The translations under genes and the position numbers were made by a program. The notes under the pieces were generated by a model, which was not told where the DNA came from, ran no database searches, and saw only the letters and a list, made by a program, of their open reading frames with translations. Below are positions 32,181-43,872 of a stretch of DNA of 64,000 nt, in pieces. Location of the stretch: contig NC_133123.1 in the NCBI RefSeq assembly GCF_033568475.1, forward strand, positions 23,980,622 through 24,044,621. Direction: 5' to 3'. Source of the DNA: Henckelia pumila (lineage: Eukaryota; Streptophyta; Magnoliopsida; Lamiales; Gesneriaceae). How positions within the stretch are numbered: the first letter of the stretch is position 1; each line of letters begins with the position of its first letter.

Positions 32181-32954
32181 ATTTTCCGGTGAATACCTCT
32201 TTTGATTGGACTTAAACTGTTATGAATAGTTGGGCTAGGCGATGAAGTGAGACGGCAGGTAGCTTAAATATGTGTTGCAAACATAGCCCAGCTAATCTCG
32301 ACACTAAAATGATGTAAAACGCAGGGGTGTGCTTAAACTTTTCGAACATATGTTGTTAACTTAGATATTGGTTGGTTGATAATGAGATATTGTTTTGTAA
32401 AGGGAAAAAAGGAAATATTTGTGGGAGAGTGTGGGGGTTGTTTGACCGTATTATTATGAGTTCGAAACTTTATTTTCTTTAGATTAAATTTTGAGGATTT
32501 GTTTTATGTGATTTATTTGGTTACTGTGGAATTCAATTTACTACGTTAGCTCGGTATTTTACTCAATACGCACTAAAGAACATCAACCACGGATTCCATT
32601 GTCGTTAAAAAACGAGCAAAATTTTGTTATTCAGAATTCATGAAGGAATAACGATAAGTTAACTTCTCAAACGTGATAATTTTAGTAGTTGACTATGATT
32701 TCGATGCACATATTGCGTGCTTGTTCTGTATTTAATTTTTTAAAAGTTCTATATGTAATTGAGATTATCAAAATTGATTGATAGAATTGTGTGGCAATTT
32801 CTGGAAGCATCCATCAAAAAACAAAATAGTAAAATGAAAAAAAGGGGAAAAAGGTAAAGTGCCACACCAAGAGGTTAAAAAAAGTTTACACCCCTCCTCT
32901 CCTTGATAGACAATAGAGATTTGCAAAAAGTACTGCACAGAAGTTTAGTATGTT
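32181..32954. other. Intergenic DNA after U5
   Basis: No gene or named repeat recognised. Confidence 0.6.
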
Positions 32955-34198
32955 TTAAAGAGTTTTGTGGAAAGATTTATTCCTTTATTGATATGGCCGC
33001 CTTTACCGGCACTCTTTACCGACACTCTTTCCTCCCCCACGTCCAGTCCTGCCACCGCCTCTACCTTGCCCGCCATTGGTGCGGTTCTCGGAATACCACC
33101 AATCCGGGAACCCAACCAGTTGAAAACAATTGTCTTGTTCATGTCCAGGTTTGTCGCAATGAGAGAAGACGCCATTGCTTCGAGGCCGTCCAGTCCTCCC
33201 TCGAGCAGTCCTGTGCACCGCGAAACCAACGGTATCATAATTGGTGGCATGGTCGCGATCAATAGATTGATGTCGTTCTTCAGTCACGATTTTAGCAAAT
33301 ACCGTGTTTAAGCTCGGCAAAGGATCCATCATCAAGATATGTGAAACAGCAGTGCCATAAAGATTGGAATCCAAACCAACAAGAAAAGCATGGACCTTTT
33401 CATTCTCCTTCTCTTGAGCAAAAACAGTAGCAGCGGCACAAGTACACGTCGGAGCTGTAGAATATCCCGCAAGTTCATCCCATATTTTCCGCAGTTCGTT
33501 GTAATAATGCACCACCGAGTGGCCACGCTGCTTGCAAGCACCCAAAAGTGACTTTAACTCGTGGATTCGTGGACCGTTTTCGATCGAGAAACGCTGTCGA
33601 ATATCATCCCACATATCTTTCACATCGTCGGGTTGGGGAACAGATGAGCGTAGGACTGGATCAAGAGTATTATGAATCCATCCCATGAGAGTGGAATGAA
33701 CTGTTACCCAGAGAGACGCTTCTGGAGTTCCATCATGTGGCTTGGGTATGGTTCCATCAAGGAAGCCTAGTTTATTCTTTGCACGAAAATTATTTCGTAT
33801 TGAACAAACTCATTCATTGTAGTTCTCACCACGTAACACAATAGAAGAGATTGTGATTTGTGGTCCATCGGAAGGATGGAGGTAGTAGGGAGATGTGGGG
33901 TCGAGGGGTTTGGTGGTTTTATCGTCACCCATGACTAGATGTCAATAGTCGGTTTTCGTGTTGAAAGGTCGAAGATTTCAATCGTGGAAGAACGATTGAA
34001 AGATTGGTCGTCGGTTGATACTAGAGCTCCTGCTCTTGGATTGGCTTTAATACTATAAAGAGTTTTGTGGAAAGATTTGTTCCTTTATTGATATGGTCGA
34101 AGCCTGGAATATATACAAAGCTAATTCTTGTACAACAAGAATAAACATAAATAACAAAGATAAACTAGGAAACAAATAAACTAAGCTAGGGAAAAATA
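32955..34198 (-). mobile_element. Copia remnant: LTR end, decayed PBS, gag, internal deletion
   Basis: A 42-bp block (aaagagttttgtggaaagat...gatatgg) occurs at both 32955-32996 and 34055-34096. On the minus strand it is the 3' end of the LTR. At the right it is followed by a decayed initiator-Met PBS (TAGTATTAAAGCCA against TGGTATCAGAGCCA), and at the left it directly follows gag. The pol region and most of the 3' LTR are missing. The right LTR has a TATATA upstream of the block. Limits are approximate. Confidence 0.65.
33003..33686 (-). pseudogene. Copia gag (Retrofit/Ale-like)
   Basis: 227 codons, MGWIHNTLDPVLRSSV..., covering the C-terminal part of a UBN2-type gag (WDDIRQRFSIENGPRIHELK, then HYYNELRKIWDEL and HAFLVGLDSNLYG). 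A zinc-knuckle relic reads FSHCDKPGHEQDNC, with the first Cys replaced by Phe. A Gly/Arg-rich tail (GGQGRGGGRTGRGGG) precedes the junction with an LTR end. The Met at 33686 is internal to the usual gag; the sequence upstream to the PBS is decayed. The plus-strand ORFs overlapping it are shadows. Confidence 0.85.
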
Positions 34199-34281
34199 TC
34201 AAAGATCTATGTACATAATATGCACAAAGATAATATGTTTAAAAAAATGTGCAAGTATAAATTTGTCAGGTAATACGATGA

Positions 34282-35027
34282 GGGTAAATTCGCATTCAGT
34301 ACCTAAACCCAAATACATATATATGTTCAATCCCCTGTCAGAAAAATGTTTGTTTAAACTCCCTGGACCCACATTTTTTTCTCGAATGAAAATCGGTACA
34401 AAACATTGAAAATAAGGTACGAATACATGAGATTCCAGTACCTAAACCCAAATACATATGCATGTTCAGTCCTCTGTCAAAAAAATGTTTGTTTAAGCTC
34501 CCTGGACCCACATTTTTTTTTTGGATGAAAATCGGTACAAAACATTGAAAATAAGGCACGAATACATGATATTCCAGTACAAAACATTGAAAATATGGTA
34601 TAAAAAATAAGATTTTGAGTATAAAATATGAACATTTTTATTAATAGGAAAATATTTCATTAATATTAATATTTTTTAGTATTCAAAAATCATATATTTG
34701 TACCAAATCTAACATATTTCATACTCAAATATCATATATTAGTGCTCTATTTATGATATTTTGTACCCATTTTCATCAAAAACATACAATTTGTCATTAA
34801 TATCAATATTTATCAATATATTTGAGTACTTAAAAATCATACATTTATACCATATTTTAAATATTTTGTATTGAAATATCATGTATTCGTACCTTATTTT
34901 CAATGTTTTGTACCGATTTTCATCCGAGAAAAAAATGTAGGCCCAGGGAGTTTAAACAAACATTTTTCTGACTGGCGACTGAATATGTATATGTGTTTGG
35001 GTTTAGGTACTAAATGCGAATTTACCG
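34282..35027. mobile_element. MULE-type MITE with long inverted ends and internal duplication
   Basis: 746 bp. Ends GGGTAAATTCGCATT and CGGTAAATTCGCATT (reverse complement) with 9-bp flanks atacgatga (34273-34281) and atacgataa (35028-35036). The inverted ends extend for about 150 bp (blocks gtacctaaacccaaatacat, tgtttgtttaaactcc, aaaatcggtacaaaacattg). The left arm is tandemly duplicated (34299-34437 and 34438-34575). The 9-bp TSD suggests Mutator-like transposition. Confidence 0.75.
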
Positions 35028-35099
35028 ATACGATAAAGTGGGAATATCAATGATGTTTTTTTAATTGTAAAATCATTGGAATTAAATTATTGAGTAGAT

Positions 35100-35400
35100 T
35101 TTTTTTGAGATGGTCTCAAGAATCGTTATTTATGAGACGTGTCAATCTTACTCATATTTACAATAATAAGTAATAATACTTTTGACATAAAAAATAATAT
35201 TCTTCATAGGTGGTCAAACTAGGATATCAGTGTAACAAAATTGACCCGTGAAACCGTCCACACAGGGAAGGATCCAGAAATGTTTTTAGAGGGAGGGCAG
35301 AGAGCCTGAGAAGCACGTCTCGAGTCCATGCTCAAGTTTCGTCGGTTGTGTGCGGGAAATTTCATTCTTTAGTGTTACAATTTGATAAAATTTAATATCA
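35100..35400. mobile_element. Dispersed repeat (gagacggtctca type) and SINE 3' fragment
   Basis: 35107-35270 carries ttgagatggtctcaag at one end and gtgaaaccgtccacac at the other, a short dispersed repeat; a related sequence occurs near 38045-38095. 35310-35400 matches the 3' half of the SINE at 29060-29300 (tctcgagtccatgctcaagtt). Confidence 0.5.
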
Positions 35401-35940
35401 GATGTACTTGTACTAAAAAAAAACTTACAATATCCGTACAATTTGAATTTTGTTTTGAAATAATTAATAATAACTACATTCAACAAGTTAATAAATAATG
35501 AAATATATCTCTTTTAATACTACAAGTAATTAAACTATCAGTTACCCATTCATCTTTCATGCAATTAATTGATGAAAACTTTGGTTGAAATACCAACAAA
35601 GAGCAACATAAATTAATTATAATAACAAAGAGAGAAACAATTTTTTTTACTATTTAAACATGTATTGTTTTTTTTATGACATTTGAACCCGCGCCCGATA
35701 CTTTTTTCGTTCGGTTCTGGTTCGTAAAAAACTAAAGAATTCAAAATGGAGGTACTTCGACCCTACATAGGGGTACCACATGAAAATTATGTGTGGCCCA
35801 ATCATGATCATCAAATCTGCGGTGGGAATATCTTCTGCAGGTTAGAATTTTCACCAAAACGGATGGATATGAATGGAAGAAGGACCCATGTTTCGGAATT
35901 ATTTTCCTAAACAAAAATAAGAAGAATTAACCAGTCGAAG
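35401..35940. other. Intergenic DNA upstream of the U1-type gene
   Basis: AT-rich, no genes recognised. Confidence 0.6.
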
Positions 35941-35990
35941 ATCCCACATCACTAAGACATATATCTGGGGAGAAATGGACATGTATATAA
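35941..35990 (+). promoter_or_regulatory. U1 snRNA promoter (USE and TATA)
   Basis: ATCCCACATCA at 35941-35951 matches the USE at 10 of 11 positions. TATATAA is at 35984-35990. The gap is 32 nt, the same as in the U5 gene. Confidence 0.87.
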
Positions 35991-36014
35991 ACTTATGGTT
36001 GTGCACCTTTCTCC

Positions 36015-36173
36015 TTATTTACCTGGATGGGGTCGATGGACGATCAAGAAGGTCCACGACCTAGGTTGGCGACCTTCATTGCACTTGGGAGAGGGGTGTT
36101 TACCTAAGGTCGGCCCAAGTGGTCGAGCCTATGTCATAATTTGTGGTAGAGGTCTGTGTTTGCGCGGCTGTTG
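36015..36173 (+). ncRNA. U1: U1-type spliceosomal snRNA (sequence variant)
   Basis: The start is fixed by alignment to the canonical AUACUUACCUG 5' end and lies 31 nt after the TATA box. Stem-loop I has the U1-70K loop GATCAAGAAGG (36042-36052) within a paired GGTCG-TGGAC/GTCCA-CGACC stem. Stem-loop II has ATTGCACTT (36078-36086). The Sm site AATTTGTGG is at 36138-36146. The final hairpin CTGTG-TTTG-CGCGG keeps pairing through G-U pairs. U1 recognises 5' splice sites. Odd: the 5' arm reads TTATTTACCTG, with A1 to T and C4 to T, and no clear 3' box follows. It may be a variant U1 or a young pseudogene; the promoter itself looks sound. Confidence 0.85.
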
Positions 36174-36235
36174 CTAATTCTAATTCAGATTTATTTGGTT
36201 AAGCTCTGTCTGTATCTTTAAGTTCAGGTTTAACA

Positions 36236-36430
36236 ATGCCTGAATTTTGTATGAATTGGTTCGTATATAATTACATATATCTACAAAATATTTCAAGAAA
36301 TGCCTATTTCATTTTTCCAAACAGAAGTTTTACGTGCCTGAATTTTGTAAGAATCGGTTTGTGTATAATTACATATCTACAAAATATTTCAAGCAACGTT
36401 GCCTATTTTATATTTCCAACAGAAGTCTTA
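36236..36430 (+). repeat. Tandem duplication of about 98 bp after U1
   Basis: tgcctgaattttgtatgaat...caacagaag is repeated as tgcctgaattttgtaagaat... at 36333. Short ORFs here reflect the duplication. Confidence 0.8.
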
Positions 36431-36659
36431 TGTACCAACTCCATTTGTCAGAACAGCTTCCATCGAATCTTCTATACACTTATCCTATTTTTCACACACT
36501 GAAGTTTTGCTTTGGTAAAACAATAATACGTTCTATCTAATAATTCAAGAATGGTTTGTTTGATCTCTCCATCGCCCATAAAGCAATACATTTTCTTTTC
36601 CCATTCAGGCCGAAACTGTGCTCGAGAAAAGAGTGAATGAAATATGGGATATACATTAA

Positions 36660-37043
36660 GGGTCCGTTTGATGTGACATATTAGTAATCTAGGTATAAAT
36701 TATTTTATCTAGTCTCACGTTTTTTTTTGACATATTATTTATCTATATTTTAATTATTTATCTCACATCAATCAAATCATTAATTATTTATCTTACATCA
36801 ATCAAATCATTTAATTTAAATTACTATATTACCCTTTATAAATAATATTATTTATATTTTATTAATTATTAAAAGGATAAAATAGTAATTTACTATTTTT
36901 ATATAAAATACAATCAAATCAAACAAACTATAATCTATCAATCAAATCAAATCTTATATTAACTATCATTTCTTATTTTTTTTTATTATAATATATTACT
37001 TATCTCTATATTATTTATCTTATCACCCACTTCAAACGGACCC
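36660..37043. mobile_element. Tourist-like MITE, copy 2
   Basis: 384 bp with terminal inverted repeats gggtccgtttga...tcaaacggaccc and flanking taa on both sides (36657-36659 and 37044-37046), as for PIF/Harbinger MITEs. It is the same family as 30830-31196 in inverse orientation. Confidence 0.82.
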
Positions 37044-37046
37044 TAA

Positions 37047-38401
37047 AGATCTCACCTCAGTCGTCGCTCCCATCTGGGCCAGAACATGAGCTTTGGTTTT
37101 GCCTCATCAAGATATGAAAGGCAAATGAGAAATTTTTGCCTTTTGTGAATCACTTGAATAAATGCCAGTTAAGTTAATGCTACCACAAAAAAGTAGGAGC
37201 CCTTGGGCAAAATAAAAATTTAACATGAAGAATTTGGAAATGCTTTTTTCCCCCTTAATTTGTCCCCGTTGCCATTCTCCGTACAACTAAAATCCAAATA
37301 TTATGCTTATAAAACCACCTATTCTATTGAAAAAAATTTAATTTAGTCATATCTAGTACTAATTATACAATTTGTACTTAAATAGTCAGTGAAGATGACT
37401 GTGCTAAAACGAGAGATTGCAAAGAATGCATATTTATAAAATCAACTATATTTTTGTTATTTAAGTAAAGGGTTTTTTTAATAATTGATTTAAAAAATAA
37501 AAAAATTTAAATACTTTAAGTGGTGGAGTTTTGCAGAAGTACTGCAAAACTCCATCACAAAAAGCGAACACTGAAGGCTGTAGCAGACGCTACAGATTTT
37601 TTTCTTTGTTATTTTTAAATTTAAATAATTTTTATTGCTGGATAGTATAAAAAATCCATCTATCAGATATGTGGGACATTATCATTTGATTTTTTGTGAT
37701 TTCGAAAATAGTTGTTAACCGAATAACTATTTTCTAAAAATATTAGTTGATTTATCTTTAAATTTTTTAAAATCAATTAATATCTGATAAATCAATTAAT
37801 TTTTTTAAAAAAATAAAGTAATTTTTAAAAAAACAAATGGTTATCCGGTTAAAGATCATTTTCAAAATGACAATAACTCCATATACTTTCTCATATATTT
37901 GATAGACGAATCTCCTATTCGATACAACTCATGAAAAATATTAATTTTTTTAAATCAAATAATATCTGATAAATCAACTAATATTTTTAAAATAAAGATT
38001 TTTTTAAAAAATGGTTTTTTTGTTAACTATAATTTTTTTTAAAATCACAAAAACTCCTATGATACTGTCTCATATATCTGATAGACGGTGCAACCCATGA
38101 AAAATATTAATTATTTTTTAAATCAACTAATACCTGATAAATCAACTATATTTTTAATATAAATTATATTTTTTTAAAAAATGGTTATATTTAATTTAAA
38201 AATAACAAAAGAAAAAACAAAAAAGAAAGTAAAAAATAAATAAAAAAATAAAAATAAAAAGGCTGCAAGCGGGTTGTAGTGGACTCTGCTCCGCTGTTTT
38301 TGGTCGAGTTTTGTGATACTCTTGCAAAAGGGGATTTTTGCACCCACTTCCCCCCGTACGTACTTGATGAATTTGGGACAAACCTTCCTTATACTTTATA
38401 A
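37047..38401. other. AT-rich DNA with an inverted foldback and diverged tandem repeats
   Basis: At 37520-37556 ggtggagttttgcag...ctgcaaaactccatc is a perfect-looking foldback. From about 37640 to 38190 a unit of roughly 150 bp (blocks tctgataaatcaactaat and ctcatatatctgatagacg) is repeated about three times, one in inverse orientation. No gene recognised. Confidence 0.55.
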
Positions 38402-38425
38402 CTAGTTTTTCACCCGTGCGATGCA
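38402..38425 (-). mobile_element. Helitron-like 3' terminus
   Basis: On the minus strand the hairpin CCGTGCATCGCACGG is followed after about 9 nt by CTAG and a host T (A at 38401 on the plus strand), the standard Helitron 3' end. The element would extend rightwards; no 5' end or rolling-circle transposase was found. Confidence 0.5.
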
Positions 38426-41400
38426 CGGTGTGTTATTTTATATATTTAATGATTAAATATATAGGTAATAAGTATAATCGTTTGAATATCTTTAAAAATA
38501 TTGATAAAATATAATGAATATATTTAAAATTTAATAATATCATATATTTATAACTTTTAAAAAATATAAAGTTTTTTTTGTATAAAGTTGAATATATATA
38601 CCGATCAATACGTATCTAAATCTCTGTATATCGTAAAATTTTGGTATAATCGTTATGATAATTATATGTATCAAAATTTTCGGTACACCGATTTCGGTAT
38701 ATATCAAAATTTTTGGTGCGGTATCGGTATAAAAAATTTTTATTCAATATTTTTCGATATGACATATTTTTGGTACGATACGGTTTGTTGCCCTTAAGTA
38801 TATATAGATCATTTTGGCGACCAAATTATGGTATCTTCAATATAATTTCGGATTTTCTATTTCTCTCTAGTATTATTATATACTACAACTCTTTAGGATT
38901 TTAAAACGTAATGTCCCACAAAATCTTATAATTCTAAAAAATATTGTTTCATACTTTAATTAACCCATTTTTAACAATGTATAAAAGGAAACTATTTAAA
39001 TTTATTTTTTAATAGACCAAAATAACAATATACAAATCATATTTAAAATTTTTTATTATTTTAATTTAATATAGTGGGTAAAATTTTCATATAGTTAAAT
39101 TTATTTAATTTGGTAAGATTATAAAAATTGTTAAGTGTATATACACAAAAACCAAATATAAAAGTTTTTTAACAATAACCTTTTTGCAAAAAATAAAAAA
39201 AAATTACAATTTGTTCGGAGTTAAAAAATTATAAATGGTTTAAAATTATAAATTTTAACTAATAAGATTGAATATTATACTTTTCTTCAAATTTAAAGAT
39301 CAAAAATATGTTCATTAATAAATTATCTTTGTTTAATCTATCATATTTTTCTTTTATATGTGTTTTTAATTGCAAATGTTTTTTATTATATTTGTTTTTA
39401 GTTTTCTTAAAGAGCGAAATTAGATAATTGATAGGGAAAAATTTTATAATGAATATTAAAATTAAAAAAAATAATTATCTTGTTAAAAAAATCTATGGTA
39501 AAAAATTATGGACTATATTTTATTATTGTTTTTTTTAGTGTTTTGTGTAGTTATCTTTCAAAAGTATATATTCTCATAAAACCAGATAAATATTATTTCT
39601 ATTATAATAAAAAATAATGTAAATTTATTTTTAAGTTTTCTTCTTATATTATTTTTATTTTCAATGCAGACAAAATTAAAAATATTTTCTTTTACCATAA
39701 AAAAACTAATAAGAAAAAAAATGTATTTTATGTGTGTTATATAAATATTTTTAATTTAATAAATTATTTGATGAAATATTTTTTAAAAGCTAAATTACAA
39801 CATGCGACTTCTCTTGTTGAAAAAAGCTAAATTACAATATATGATCTACATCGTATATTTTTTATGTGTATATAAATATTTTTAAATTTATGTGATTGAT
39901 CACCAATTATTTTCAATACAGGATCATCACCAATTGTATTAAAAAATATCATCATTTTATCCATGAAACTTCCCCACAAAGTGCATGCTAACTTGTGGTG
40001 CCTAAAAAATTATAAATATATATGGAATATATAAGAATTCAAATTCATAATCACCATAAAAATAAGATATTAAAATAACAATATTTACCCCAATCACATA
40101 TAGAAAAATAAAGTGATAAATTAACACAAATTAAAATATAATAATAAATGCATGCTAAGATCATTTAATTACACGACACTTCAAGATTAAACATGACAAA
40201 AAATTTTGATTCGTCGATGACTTCTGCGTTCGTCAAATATTTAAATTTCTTGAATTCAAATATATTTGACGGAAAATTATGATTTTTTTATTTCGAAAAC
40301 ATTTGTTTTATAAAATATTACATTTTCAGAATTTTTAAAAGAGCGTCGTCTAGAATATTTGGTATATTGACTTTCCATAAATCTATATTACGTATCTTAA
40401 TTAGAACCTTGATATAAATTTACTTAACATATTCTAAAAAATAATTATCATTTTTAATCAAATTTATTAATCGACAAAAAATTTGAATTTTTTGAAAAAT
40501 ATTTATTTTTAAAAATTCTGATAGAAAAATAATATATGATTTTTATAATATCTTTTTATATTCTTTTTATTAATAAGAGTTATATCAACCAAGATAAAGA
40601 ATTTAATGTAATCACACAAAATTGGTATGTCAATTTAAAGATTATCTCAAATGATATAAGTATTTCTCATAAATATGGTAAATATTTTAAAACTAATCAA
40701 ATTTTTCTGCGAATAATATTATCTTCTGTATTCTAACATAAACTTTTTTTTAAAGAAAAATGAACCTCCTTAATTCTGTAAAATTTCTAAATTTTAATTC
40801 TAAATTAGGTAAATTGTATTATTTATGGAACATTTTATATGTAATTGAGAAATATTCTAAATTCGTTGTATTATTATAGAAATTTAGAATTTATTAAAAT
40901 TTCACATATATGGGGTCATTTGTTTCAAAATTTGATTTGGTAATTTGTTTCAAAATTTTCAGACGAATTTTGACTCATATAAATTTTAATTCTAAATTAC
41001 AAAAATTTTATCATTTATTGAAAATTTTATATATAATTGGGAAGTCTGCAAAATTTTGTTGTATTATTATTATTATTATTGTTGTTGTTGTTGTTGTTGT
41101 TGTTATATAATATATATATAGCATTTATTGAAGATTTCACATATATATGATAATTGTTTGAAAAGTTTGTTCGTTGGCATTGGAAGCATGTTTTCAGATG
41201 AATTTAGTTCCGTATAAAATTGTTTATGAAGCAAATTCGAAATACTAAATGAAATAAATTGTTATATAATACATTTGTACATTATTATTTATAGTATTGT
41301 AAGATATTTTGAAATATATATGGACTCAAATAATTAATTATTTTTTATAAAGTGATTAAGCAAATTTTAAATTGAAAATTGATTTATTATTATATTTATA

Positions 41401-42398
41401 GTATTAATTAATATCTACCAATTTAAGCGTAAGTTTTTGGCAAATAAAATTATTATAAAGTAAGTTAATTTGAATCAATTATATTTGTGCATTATATATA
41501 TAGATATATATGAAAATGACAACTATTTCTAAGTAATATTTAAATAAATTTCGGTGCATAAAACATATAAATAGAATTAAATAAAGTTTGTTTCCTATTT
41601 TAGCTTAAAGTTTTTGGCGGGATTTTACTATATTTGGCAAAAACTCAGTTATTATATATATATATATTTGGCACTTGCACCCCTTCTGTTGAATAAAAAG
41701 TTAAGTTTTCCATCCAAATTTATACATTTTACTTAAATACCATTTATAATATACTATATATATAATATACTTTATAATTGTTTTTATATCGTTTAACAAT
41801 GATTGATACCAAAAATAAAATCTAGAATTTTAATTTTTCTTTTCAAATCGTCAACGTATAAAAAAATATTTTATTTGCATATTAATCATATTCAATAAAT
41901 TAGACATTAATTACATAAATTAAATAAAAATATATCACCATTCTCTACTCAATTGATATTGTTATTCTACAAAGAATGAATTCAAATCATGACAACTAAT
42001 ATATAAGGCTCGACATATATGATTGTTAAGAAATATCCATTAACAACTTCATGCCATTCAAAAATCAAAATAATGGATTTTCAATTAATAAATGTTCATC
42101 AAGAAAATATTTGAGAAAAATTGAAAACAAAATCCTGAAGTGGTGCTTCATTAAATAATAGAAAAAATATAAATAATCCAGAAGTACAATTAAATTGTTA
42201 TCATGCATGAGTTGCATCCAAACTTAACAAAATAAAACTCCTCAGGACAAAAAAAAAAAAAAAGAAAATATTGTGATAAATTCAAATAGGCATTTCCTCA
42301 AATATTGGCAAATTTGAGTCAACTTCTTTTTCTTGAAACAACAAAAAATATACATTACTTGTTGGTAAAATTATACAAATTATAAATTTTTTTATAAG
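38426..42398. other. AT-rich DNA, no genes recognised
   Basis: About 4 kb of low-complexity A/T-rich sequence. A stretch at 38595-38790 has repeated tcggtat/ataccg motifs, typical of a small non-autonomous element. A compound microsatellite (ATT)n(GTT)n lies at about 41062-41105, followed by a (TA)n run. The ORFs at 38588, 38713, 40536 and 40910 are AT-rich noise. Confidence 0.6.
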
Positions 42399-43872
42399 TC
42401 AATAAGACATTAATACCTGTGAAGATGTATTCTTTAAAGCTCTTGCTCTTTGTTTTTTCCCTTGATTTTCCAATCTTTGAGGACAACCAGCTTTGTTGTG
42501 TCTAGGCTCATGACAAAACTTGCAATGGATCACCACAAACTTCTTTTTCTTTCGCAAAGGTTCATCAGCTTCTCTTTTCCTATTCATGGCAGGCCTTTCA
42601 GGTTTATTTGACCTTTTCTTTGGGGGGAGAATTGTTGGATGTTGAACATTAGTCCATGCCGATGAATCTTCAACTGTGTTGATTCTACCACTATAGGTTC
42701 TAAGGTAAGCAGATTTTGTAAAGTAAGGATCCACATAATCAAGTGGATCAACTTGTTTGTTGTGAATACAAGCCATTGAATGTTTACATGGTAGCCCAAC
42801 TAATCTGCCACATCCCACACTGACATGTTTTTTTCTCCAAATTGACCAAAAATGTTCTTTCATTATCAGACTTCATATTCATCCCCATTTGACAAACCTT
42901 GAATGTGCCTGCCATTTTTCCTAGCTTGGTTTAACTTTCTGTCATCATAGGGGGGATTTCAGATTCCCAAGCGTTTCCTTTCTCAAACCTCCCATGAATT
43001 CTTTTCATTACCTTTCTTCTTATATACTCTAAAAGAGTAAGTACAGGCAGCTGCCTACTTTTTTCAAGCCAAGCGTTGAATGATTCAGTCATATTATTTG
43101 TGACGTGGTCAACCTTCACATGATGATCAAAAGCATGAAGAGACCAGTGCTTCGGCTCATCTTGTAGTAACCACTTCCACGCATCTTCATTAACTGACTT
43201 GATAAAATCCATTGCATGTTTAAAATCAATTTCATTTGTTGCTCTCACTGCGTCCCAATATAAGCCCTTTAACTTAGGACCAGGATACAACTTCCTAAAA
43301 TTAATATATCTATGTCTAGCACAATACCTGCTTGAATCTTCGGGGTGGATATTCTTTAAAGCCTTGAGAATACCTTTTTTCTTATCCGACATAAAGGTAA
43401 GATGCCTACCATCTCCAATATGTTGATTGAAAATTGTAAAAAAGTAACCCCAACTATCCTCTGACTCTACTTCAGCAAACATAATAGCCAACAGAAATAT
43501 GCCAAAGTTTGCATCTAGTGCAACTGCAACTAGTAGTTGCCCGCCGTAGGGCCCCTTCAGAAAACAACCATCAATACCTATGAAAGGTCTACAACCATCA
43601 ACAAATCCAATTTTTTGTGCTGGAAAACTGACAAACAACCTTTGAAAAATAGCCCGGGAGCACAAATTCTTCACATCTAACCCATCACATTTCAGTCCAA
43701 TGGTAATACCAGGATTTTTGTCCCTTAACATTTGAATATAGGTAGGCAATTGTGCATAACTATCCTTATGATCTCCACAAAGTCTTTCAAGAGCCTTTCT
43801 TCTTGCCCGATACAACTGCCAAATGCTTGGTTTTACCCCAAACTTCTTTGCTAATTTTACTCTTAATAAATT
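42399..43872 (-). pseudogene. MULE (MuDR-type) transposase, C-terminal part
   Basis: The transposase core opens GIDGCFLKGPYGG (first catalytic Asp); then FMSDKKKGI (second Asp) and NNMTESFNAW with the conserved Glu region. 42931-43815 is one open stretch of 294 codons. A SWIM zinc finger follows (TCQCG in one frame, GLPCKHSMACI in the next), split by an apparent 1-nt insertion near 42795. A zinc knuckle CKFCHEPRHNKAGC lies near the end. The frame continues upstream to 43872 (VKPSIWQLYRAR), where the solo LTR is inserted. It would cut and rejoin DNA at Mutator-type terminal repeats, but it is clearly dead. Confidence 0.9.
43868..43872. repeat. Target-site duplication of the solo LTR (aaatt), left
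   Basis: aaatt here and at 45474-45478 flank the solo LTR. Confidence 0.85.

Noticed and set aside
32903-33311. Plus-strand ORFs over the copia gag
   Set aside because: They are antisense shadows of the recognisable gag on the minus strand.
37655-37685. Reverse-strand USE-like motif (gtcccacatat)
   Set aside because: It lies in a tandem repeat, and no TATA box at the right distance or snRNA sequence follows.
41640-41730. Left terminal repeat of the MULE
   Set aside because: Only loose similarity (atttggca plus scattered matches) to the candidate right end near 46.9 kb, and no TSD was found.
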